Positions 9,269 through 16,781 of a DNA stretch of 33,843 nt are shown one piece after another; the first letter of the stretch is position 1; each line of letters begins with the position of its first letter. The DNA lies in contig JAEENG010000017.1 of assembly GCA_016283615.1 (NCBI GenBank), positions 1 through 33,843 on the forward strand. Reading direction: 5' to 3'. This DNA comes from Treponema sp. (GTDB lineage: Bacteria; Spirochaetota; Spirochaetia; Treponematales; Treponemataceae). The position numbers were made by a program, and so were the translations under genes. The notes below the pieces were generated by a model. The model had not been told where the DNA came from, did no database searches, and saw only the letters and a program-made list of their open reading frames with translations.

Positions 9269-11728
9269 ATGGCAACTTACCCGAAAGCGATTCAGGATTT
9301 ACCGATCACAGAACATCTTGATTCGATTTGTCAAACATTAAAAGACTCTCCTTCACGAATTTTAATACTCACTGCGGAAACCGGTGCAGGAAAATCAACC
9401 GCCCTCCCTCTCGCTCTTTTAAAACACTTTGACGGAAAAATAGCCATGCTTGAACCTCGCCGTCTTGCAGCCACAGCTGTTGCCTCACGGGTAGCAAATC
9501 TTCTGGATGAGGAGGTGGGACAGACTTCAGGGTACACTGTTCATCTGGATTCAAAGACCGGTAAACAAACTCGCTTTACTGTAATGACAGACGGTGTTTT
9601 TGTAAAACAAATCCAGAGCGACCCATTTTTAGAGGGGGTCAATGTTGTTGTCCTTGATGAATTCCATGAGCGCTCCTTACAGTCTGATTTATCCCTGGCA
9701 TTTTTGCGCCAGACAATGCAGGCCCGGGATGATTTGTATCTGGTCATAATGAGTGCTACGATCGACGCAAAAGCAATTTCAACTGAATTAAACGCTCAAA
9801 TTCTTCAAATTCCGGGCAAATTGTACCCTGTTCAGGTTGAATTTGAACCATCAAAGTCCGTCACATCTGTGATAATTAATGAAATAACTAACGCTCGTAA
9901 GCCTACTACCGACCGTTCGGTAGCCACCAAAACTGAAGAAAACTATCGTAAAGACACGATTCTCGTCTTTCTTCCCGGCATATACGAAATCCGTAAAATT
10001 CAGTCAGAACTCCAGGAAAAGCTCATTGACAATTCAATTGATATAAAAATCCTGCATTCCTCAATCTCCCTTGCCGAGCAGAAAGAAGTTTTAAATCCTG
10101 TTCCCCAAAATTTGCCTCAGAGGGTAATCCTGTCTTCGGCAATTGCAGAGACCTCTCTCACAGTACCGGGAGTAAACACTGTAATTGACAGCGGCTGGAT
10201 GAGGCTTAACCGGATAAATCCCCGCCTTTCCATGCAGACCCTCGTTACGGAACGTGTTTCTCTTTTTAACGCCCAGCAGAGAACAGGTCGTGCCGGACGA
10301 CTGGGACCGGGTCGCTGCATCCGTCTCTGGGACAAAAATGAAGTTCTGGTTAAACAGGTTGATCCGGAAATCCTGCGCTCGGATTTAACACCATGCGTTC
10401 TTGAATGTGCACAGTGGTCAAGCGCAGCTATCAGCAGCCTGGAGTGGCTTACTCCTCCACAGCCGTCCGCCTGGAATTCAGCCGTGAACCTTCTGGAAGG
10501 TCTTGGCTTATTAAAAGACAACAAAATCACCGGTGACGGAGAGGTTGCGCTAAGCCTTCCCCTGCATCCCCGCTTTGCCGCAGCACTCATCTTTGCTTTA
10601 AAATCAGGTAAAAAAGCAGAGGGGGTCGGCTTTGTTTCACAGTATGCTGAACAAAATAACCTTTCGCCAAAGCAGATTGAAAAATTCAAGGCGGAATTAA
10701 ATTCAAAAATAGACCGCCTTAATATCAGCACGGTCAGCAGTATGAGCAAATCCTACAGCAGGGCAAAGTTACTGCTGGCAGGCTTTCCGGACAGGCTCGG
10801 CCTGAAAACTGACGATAAATCATCAAAGGAAGGCTCAACCTATCAGTTTGTAAGCGGCAGAAAAGCATTTCTTGCCAAAAATCCATCTCAGTGTCCGGAA
10901 TGGATTATCGCAACTGATGTTGATGCGGGCACGACAACCGGCAAAATCTACGCCTTTGAATCTATAAACGAAAACGAAATCCAGAATTACATCGAAACAA
11001 ATTCAAAAGAAACAACCCGGGTTTATTTTGAAGGCAAATCCGATAAAATCAAAAAAGTTAAAATCCGTTCCCTGGGAGCAATCATCCTTAACGAAACTCC
11101 CCTTCAAGTTGATGCGGACGACTTTGCAAAAGCAATTATTAATTCAGTCAAGGAAAACGGTCTGGATTCAATTGAAATTGATGCAAGGACAAAAAACTTT
11201 TTGATGCGTTCCATTTTTTATGCTCAAAAAAAATCCCGCGAGCTTTTTACCAGACTGGAACATCTCTCCTCAAACGCAGAAGAATGGCTTTTACCTTTTA
11301 TAACCTCAAACAAACTGCAGGCTCAGACGATTTATGACGCCCTCTACTATTACCTGAACGGCCAGGAAATTGATTCAAATGTTCCTGAAATTCTGGTGCT
11401 TTCCAACGGAAAAAAGGCCAAAATTCAATATCAAATCCAGAATTCAGGGGATAACCTAACTATCGATAGTTTGCTAACTACCGTTCGTACGTTAAAAATT
11501 CAGCCGACTATTGAGATAATAATACAGCAAATCTTCGGATGCCTTTCCAATCCGACGGTCCTCGGGGAACCCGTTCTGCTTAAACTGCTTTCTCCGGCAA
11601 GACGCCCTCTGCAGATAACAACTGATCTTGCCGGTTTCTGGGACGGCGCATGGATTGAGATTTGTAAAGAAATGAAGGGGCGGTATCCGAAACATAACTG
11701 GGATTACCGCCTTGTCCAGAAAGATTAG
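9269..11728 (+). CDS. hrpB: ATP-dependent helicase HrpB (DEAH-box)
   Basis: LTAETGAGKSTALPLALL, VVLDEFHERSLQSDL, VIMSATIDA, ILSSAIAETSLTVPGVNTVIDSGWMR, QRTGRAGRLGPGRCIRLW; HrpB C-terminal domain. Confidence 0.93.
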   Translation: MATYPKAIQDLPITEHLDSICQTLKDSPSRILILTAETGAGKSTALPLALLKHFDGKIAMLEPRRLAATAVASRVANLLDEEVGQTSGYTVHLDSKTGKQTRFTVMTDGVFVKQIQSDPFLEGVNVVVLDEFHERSLQSDLSLAFLRQTMQARDDLYLVIMSATIDAKAISTELNAQILQIPGKLYPVQVEFEPSKSVTSVIINEITNARKPTTDRSVATKTEENYRKDTILVFLPGIYEIRKIQSELQEKLIDNSIDIKILHSSISLAEQKEVLNPVPQNLPQRVILSSAIAETSLTVPGVNTVIDSGWMRLNRINPRLSMQTLVTERVSLFNAQQRTGRAGRLGPGRCIRLWDKNEVLVKQVDPEILRSDLTPCVLECAQWSSAAISSLEWLTPPQPSAWNSAVNLLEGLGLLKDNKITGDGEVALSLPLHPRFAAALIFALKSGKKAEGVGFVSQYAEQNNLSPKQIEKFKAELNSKIDRLNISTVSSMSKSYSRAKLLLAGFPDRLGLKTDDKSSKEGSTYQFVSGRKAFLAKNPSQCPEWIIATDVDAGTTTGKIYAFESINENEIQNYIETNSKETTRVYFEGKSDKIKKVKIRSLGAIILNETPLQVDADDFAKAIINSVKENGLDSIEIDARTKNFLMRSIFYAQKKSRELFTRLEHLSSNAEEWLLPFITSNKLQAQTIYDALYYYLNGQEIDSNVPEILVLSNGKKAKIQYQIQNSGDNLTIDSLLTTVRTLKIQPTIEIIIQQIFGCLSNPTVLGEPVLLKLLSPARRPLQITTDLAGFWDGAWIEICKEMKGRYPKHNWDYRLVQKD

Positions 11729-13284
11729 TGAAGGGTTTTTACATTATAATAAAGCACATTACCGTCTACATTTCCGATTGCGTATAAGCCATAGCGGCCG
11801 CCAACCCAGTGTGCGTTTTCTGTGCTGTAATATTCGCTCTTCCACTTGAATTTCTTAATTATCGTTCCCGCAGTGACTGTAAATTGAATTGCCCCTGAAT
11901 AAATACTGAATGGCATAAAATCCATTCTAAAGCGGATTCCCCGGTCACCGATATCGGGCAATACAACGCGTTCAACTTCTTTTTCACTGCGGCGGGCGTC
12001 TGTCAATTCATTATTAACTGACTTGATGTAAATCAACTCAATTCCACGGTCGGTGCGTTCAACGGCAACTGTTGCGTAATCCTCTCCCTGATGAATTACA
12101 CCCGTGCGGCAGCCTTTCGGCAGCGTTGTGGAATCAAGTTCCGCAATAAAATAAAAGCTCTCATAACAGATTTTCTGAGTAAGTACATTTGATGAATGCC
12201 ACAAAACAGGATAAACGTCATGGCTATATGCTGCTACATTCAATATATTCAATTTGAATGATTCAATATCCGTATTTACGGCACCAACCTGAGTTGCAAA
12301 GTGTTCGCCGTGGTTACCGCTCCACTGCCAGTGAAGATTAGCTTTTTCAAAAGCCCGGGTGTTGCGGCTGATATCAAGTGCCGGAAGCGATCTGTGTTTA
12401 ACTTTCGGACTTTTGTATTTAAGGACAGGTTCGCCAGGGCTTACCAGGGTTTTAACCGATGTTCCCATTAAAGGCCAGTCGTCTTTCCAAATCATCGGTT
12501 CAAGATGAATGATGCGGCCAAAAATGCCGCGCTCCTGAAAATGAATAAACCAGTCTTCATCACAACTTGTATGAACCCATGAACCCTGATGAGGCCCGTT
12601 GATTCCTGAATGACCTTCCTTGAGGAGTATTTTGTCTTCATAGGGACCTTCAAGATTTTTTGAACGTAAAACACTCTGCCAGCCGTCTGCAACGCCGCCG
12701 GCAGGTGCAAAAATGTAGTAATAACCGTTTCTTTTGTAAACTTTCGGGCCTTCAATTGTCGGCTGCTTTTGGGTTCCGTCAAAAATGATTTTATCTTCGC
12801 CAACGCACTTCATCTGAACCGGATCATATTCCATCAGGCCGATTTTGCTGTTGAATCCGCAGCGGCTCTTTGCAAACGCGTGAATTATATATGCTTTTCC
12901 ATCATCATCCCAGAAAAGTACAGGATCGATAAAACCCTTACCCGGATGAATCTGCTTGAGGGGGCTCCATTTTCCAAGCATATTCTCTGTCTCAGTGATA
13001 TAAAGTCCTTCATCAGGAAGACCTGTAACTATATAATACTTTCCGTTGTGAACTGCAAAACTTGGCGCCCAGATTCCCTGAGCGTTCTGAGGATATGTGT
13101 AGCGTGAAATAGGGATGTTTTCTGCAGCGTAATTGACGAGTTTCCAGTCTACAAGGTTCTTTGATACCAGAATCGGCAGCCCGGGTGTAAAGTTAAAACT
13201 TGAAGCCACCATATAATAAATATCATTGACCATTATTACATCTGGATCTGCATAATCACATAAACAAACCGGATTTGTATACAT
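11725..13284 (-). CDS. Glycoside hydrolase family 43 (beta-xylosidase / alpha-L-arabinofuranosidase-like), no evident signal peptide
   Basis: MYTNPVCLCDYADPDVIMVNDIYYMVASSFNFTPGLPILVSKNLVDWKLVNYA...GIWAPSFAVHNGKYYIVTG...FIDPVLFWDDDGKAYIIH...IEGPKVYKRNGYYYIFAPAGG; GH43 blade motifs and a C-terminal beta-sandwich-like region. Confidence 0.9.
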   Translation of the reverse strand: MYTNPVCLCDYADPDVIMVNDIYYMVASSFNFTPGLPILVSKNLVDWKLVNYAAENIPISRYTYPQNAQGIWAPSFAVHNGKYYIVTGLPDEGLYITETENMLGKWSPLKQIHPGKGFIDPVLFWDDDGKAYIIHAFAKSRCGFNSKIGLMEYDPVQMKCVGEDKIIFDGTQKQPTIEGPKVYKRNGYYYIFAPAGGVADGWQSVLRSKNLEGPYEDKILLKEGHSGINGPHQGSWVHTSCDEDWFIHFQERGIFGRIIHLEPMIWKDDWPLMGTSVKTLVSPGEPVLKYKSPKVKHRSLPALDISRNTRAFEKANLHWQWSGNHGEHFATQVGAVNTDIESFKLNILNVAAYSHDVYPVLWHSSNVLTQKICYESFYFIAELDSTTLPKGCRTGVIHQGEDYATVAVERTDRGIELIYIKSVNNELTDARRSEKEVERVVLPDIGDRGIRFRMDFMPFSIYSGAIQFTVTAGTIIKKFKWKSEYYSTENAHWVGGRYGLYAIGNVDGNVLYYNVKTLH

Positions 13285-13313
13285 AAATCCCCCTTAAATT
13301 CAATTTTATCATC

Positions 13314-13342
13314 TTTGCAGATTTTATCTACCCTTGTATAAT
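13314..13342 (+). promoter_or_regulatory. Putative sigma70-type promoter of the pectinesterase gene
   Basis: TTTGCA (13314-13319), 17-nt spacer, TATAAT (13337-13342); upstream of SD GGAGG at 13382. Confidence 0.45.
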
Positions 13343-13397
13343 AAAGTATAAAGCAGTCATTTTATTATGACAAAATTTTATGGAGGATTTTTTTATA

Positions 13398-14900
13398 ATG
13401 AAAAAATTTATTCTTGCTGCCCTTACACTTTCGGCTTCTGTTTTTGCCGCAAGTGCTGTGACACTCTCGCCTGCCAACGGAGCAAAAGATGCTCCTTATG
13501 ACGGACAGCTTGTTGTCACTTTTGACGCTGCACAGAAAATTGCCGCAGACGCCAAAGTTATCATTTCTGACGAAGCAGGAAATACAGTTGATACTATTCT
13601 TGCTGCTGACGAAGTTCAGACATTCAGTGACGGAGCTAAAGTTAATGTCGGCTCTCAGCTGATTCGTGCCGATGGAAACAAAGTTTTCATCACTCCGCAC
13701 AATGGTTCACTCAAACCAGGTTCAACCTATTCCGTTAGCTTTGATGGTGCCGGTGAATGGAAATTCACTACAAAGGCTGCTCCTGCCGCATTTGCAGACG
13801 GTGCAACAATCAAAGTAAACCTTGACGGTTCAGCTGACTTTACATCTATTCAGGCTGCTCTGGATGCCGCCGCTGCAACACCTGGAACTTACACAATTTC
13901 TCTTGCTGCAGGCCACTACTATGAACTTTTGCACTACACCGGTTCATCAAACATTATTCTTCAGGGACCTAAAGGAAACAACCGCGGTGATAACTGTGTA
14001 ATCGAATACATCAACTGCAACGACCTGAACGCCGGACAGAAAGAACGCGTTTCATTCTACTTCAAGGGAACTGACGCAAACCTTACACTTGAAAACCTTA
14101 CTTTGATTAACAGCGCTGATGGAGAAAAAGTATATTCTTCTGCAGTACAGTATGCCAGCGGCAACGCTCAGGCAGAAACGATTTTCTTCCACAACGGTAA
14201 GGGACACAGACTTCTTGCCAACAACTGCAGTTTTAAAGGACACCAGGACACAATGCAGATCAGCGGAAAATGCTGGTTCTACAACTGCTATGTAGAAGGT
14301 GACGTTGACTACATCTGGGGTTATGTTGATGTAGCACTCTTTGAAAACTGCGAACTTAACTGTGTACGCTATGTTAAGGACCGTGCATACCTCTTTGAAT
14401 GCCGCGTTGGTTCAAAAGAAGAAAACATTGTTCCAAAGGGATTTGTACTGTTCAATTCAACTGTAAATGTTGAAGAACGCCAGACTGCATTTATCGCACG
14501 CCGCGCTACAGCAGTTGAAAAGGCAAAAATTCCTTACTACGACCAGTGTGCAGCCATCAACGTAAACTTTAAGGGACCGGGAAGCTTTAACCCGATGTAC
14601 TACTACGTAGGAAAGGCTCCGCAGTTTGAAGGCGACTGTTCTGCAATCGGATGGAAGTCATACAACCTGAACTTTAAGGAACTTGCAGGAACAAAACCTA
14701 CAAAAGAAACTGAAGCAAAACGCTATAAGGATTCTGCAATTCTTAACAAAAAACAGTACAAGGCTGAATTTGCAAACCGTAACCTGATTATGAACCGTGT
14801 TTATAACAAGTCTACAGGCAAATATGAAGCTGATAAAGATATCTGGGATTTGAACAAAGTAATCGCTGACCGCGGTTACAGCATCAAACCTGTAAAATAA
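13398..14900 (+). CDS. Secreted pectinesterase (CE8-like) with N-terminal Big_5/SbsA-type Ig-like domain
   Basis: Signal peptide MKKFILAALTLSASVFAASA; LSPANGAKDAPYDGQLVVTFD (Big_5); CE8-like motifs GHQDTMQISGKCWFYNCYVEGDVDYIWG. SD GGAGG upstream of ATG 13398. Confidence 0.88.
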   Translation: MKKFILAALTLSASVFAASAVTLSPANGAKDAPYDGQLVVTFDAAQKIAADAKVIISDEAGNTVDTILAADEVQTFSDGAKVNVGSQLIRADGNKVFITPHNGSLKPGSTYSVSFDGAGEWKFTTKAAPAAFADGATIKVNLDGSADFTSIQAALDAAAATPGTYTISLAAGHYYELLHYTGSSNIILQGPKGNNRGDNCVIEYINCNDLNAGQKERVSFYFKGTDANLTLENLTLINSADGEKVYSSAVQYASGNAQAETIFFHNGKGHRLLANNCSFKGHQDTMQISGKCWFYNCYVEGDVDYIWGYVDVALFENCELNCVRYVKDRAYLFECRVGSKEENIVPKGFVLFNSTVNVEERQTAFIARRATAVEKAKIPYYDQCAAINVNFKGPGSFNPMYYYVGKAPQFEGDCSAIGWKSYNLNFKELAGTKPTKETEAKRYKDSAILNKKQYKAEFANRNLIMNRVYNKSTGKYEADKDIWDLNKVIADRGYSIKPVK

Positions 14901-14916
14901 TAATCAGTTTGCTGAC

Positions 14917-14949
14917 AAAAAAGGAGCGCCAGGAGGTGCTCCTTTTTTT
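14917..14949. terminator. Rho-independent terminator, probably bidirectional
   Basis: AAAAAAGGAGC-gccaggaggt-GCTCCTTTTTTT between convergent pectinesterase and methylase genes. Confidence 0.8.
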
Positions 14950-16606
14950 ATGTGTTGAATCTGATTATTGCAATCTGCTCTACTTCGTCTACTTTTTCTT
15001 TTATCAGCCTGTACAAGTCAGGCGTTTTTTTGTCCAGCTGCCGAACTTCGCTGAGCATGGTGTAAAACAAATCTCTGTATTTTTTCTGGGCAAACTTTTT
15101 TAATGTGGCTGGAATTGCGCGGATATATTTTTTATTGTTTGCCCCCGGCCTCTGGCTTAATTCAATCAGTTGTTCCAGCTCTTCCTGTTTTGTAGAACAT
15201 ACGCATTTTTCAAGGACAGTAAGGAGAGCAGACAGGTCTTCGTATGAAAGAGATTCAAGTTCTGTCAGGAGATTGAGTGTAAAATTGTCAGTGCTTTCGA
15301 ATTCTACTGTTTTACTACCGAGCGTTAGTTTTAAGCCCTCAGCACCATTTATTTTAAAGTTTTCCTTTACCCTCTGGCAGCAGTACCTTCGTTTGAGCAT
15401 CAGAAGAACTTTCTTTTCCAGCACAACCTTGTCGATATTTACCCCGCATTCCTTTCTGCTCTTTCTGCATGTGTCGATTACGAGGATAAATTCAATGTCT
15501 GAATTCAATCTTTTGTTGCTCTGCTTGCCGCCGCGATATTTAACGTAGTCGCTTGTTACGATTGAAACATAACCCTTGTTGAGGCAGATCCGCTTCATCT
15601 CGTCAAAGGGGATGATTCCGTCGGAACTGTAGCTGATTAAAATGTATTTTGAATTAATATTTTTGATTAACTCTTCAAACACCTGAACAGCTGTATCCCT
15701 GTAACAATATGGTGAACGGGTCTTTACCCAGTCAGTTCGGATACCGGCCTTGTTTTTGAGGACACCCTTTTCATTTAATTCAAGAGGTTCCGGGATTTTG
15801 TCCCAGCGGGCAATTGTATTGAGCATGTGATAATTGCTTCCGTACTGGTGCTGGTTGTACGGAGGGTCAAGGTAAACCACGTCCATCGCAGGAAGTTCTT
15901 TTACCAGCTTATTTGCGTCCTGGTTATAAACAAATACATCGCGGTCGCTGTCTATGAGTTCGTTCGGGTGCAATTCAATCTGACCGAGGATGCGGGTAAG
16001 TGCGTCCTTTCCGTGGCCGCCAAACTCTTTGTGATATGCCTTAAAAACTCCGCTTGTGTTTGTGTGGGTTGCACTTTCGTACAAAAGATTTGCAATCAAT
16101 ATACTTCTGGCAAGATTTTTTTCAGGAAAGTTCTGTTCGATGTAGTTACGGATTTTATCGATTGCAAGTGCGTTCTGGTGTGTGTAAAACAGGCGTTCGG
16201 TTTTGTTGTCCGCCTTGGAAATATCGTCCTTGTGTGCCGCATAATAGCGCGCAATGTACTGATCTTTTTTTGCCGGAGCCGGGAGCGAATTTATCTCGTT
16301 TATCAGTTTTTCGTACTGGTCGGTTCCACCGAAAAGTGCCCTTAAATCGCGTTTATTGGCCTTTATAAAGCCTTCCGCGAGCAAAGTGGCATAATATTCC
16401 CAGTCGTTGCAATGAATCTCAAATCCGAGGCTTTTGGCGAATCTGGAAACAACACCGGAGCCGCAGAACAGGTCTGCAAATTTTATGTTGTCGCCTTCGT
16501 GAATCCGGCAAAGTTCAAGTGCCTTGTAAATCAGAGATAGAAGTTTTCGTTTGTTTCCGATGTAGGCGATTATCTGTTTTGTGAGGTAGGCACTTTCTAA
16601 ATTCAT
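14948..16606 (-). CDS. Orphan adenine-specific DNA methyltransferase (D12/COG3392-like)
   Basis: YIGNKRKLLSLI (motif X-like), FADLFCGSGVVSRFA (motif I), MDVVYLDPPYNQHQYGSNYHML (motif IV DPPY). Start at MNLESAYLTKQ preferred over the 16657 ORF start. Confidence 0.87.
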   Translation of the reverse strand: MNLESAYLTKQIIAYIGNKRKLLSLIYKALELCRIHEGDNIKFADLFCGSGVVSRFAKSLGFEIHCNDWEYYATLLAEGFIKANKRDLRALFGGTDQYEKLINEINSLPAPAKKDQYIARYYAAHKDDISKADNKTERLFYTHQNALAIDKIRNYIEQNFPEKNLARSILIANLLYESATHTNTSGVFKAYHKEFGGHGKDALTRILGQIELHPNELIDSDRDVFVYNQDANKLVKELPAMDVVYLDPPYNQHQYGSNYHMLNTIARWDKIPEPLELNEKGVLKNKAGIRTDWVKTRSPYCYRDTAVQVFEELIKNINSKYILISYSSDGIIPFDEMKRICLNKGYVSIVTSDYVKYRGGKQSNKRLNSDIEFILVIDTCRKSRKECGVNIDKVVLEKKVLLMLKRRYCCQRVKENFKINGAEGLKLTLGSKTVEFESTDNFTLNLLTELESLSYEDLSALLTVLEKCVCSTKQEELEQLIELSQRPGANNKKYIRAIPATLKKFAQKKYRDLFYTMLSEVRQLDKKTPDLYRLIKEKVDEVEQIAIIRFNT

Positions 16607-16686
16607 CAAATTTTCTCTAATAAAAAAAATTTTACCAAGAGAATTCCTGAGTGTCAATCCGATTGACCATTGGTTTAAAACCCAGA

Positions 16687-16707
16687 AGACCGGCCAAAAG
16701 CCGGTCT
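16687..16707. terminator. Perfect hairpin, possible terminator between por and the methylase gene
   Basis: AGACCGGC-caaaa-GCCGGTCT; T-rich but imperfect flanks on both strands. Confidence 0.5.
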
Positions 16708-16781
16708 CCTGTCGTTTTTGAAATTAATTTGGCACGCTGCGTATTTTGCAAAGCAAAACACGAGTCGTGTCAGCATAAAAC

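Noticed and set aside
10117-10749. 210-aa minus-strand ORF
   Set aside because: Antisense to conserved HrpB helicase motifs; no recognisable domain or SD.
15827-16368. Plus-strand ORFs of 172 and 104 aa inside the methylase gene
   Set aside because: Antisense to the conserved DPPY methylase CDS.
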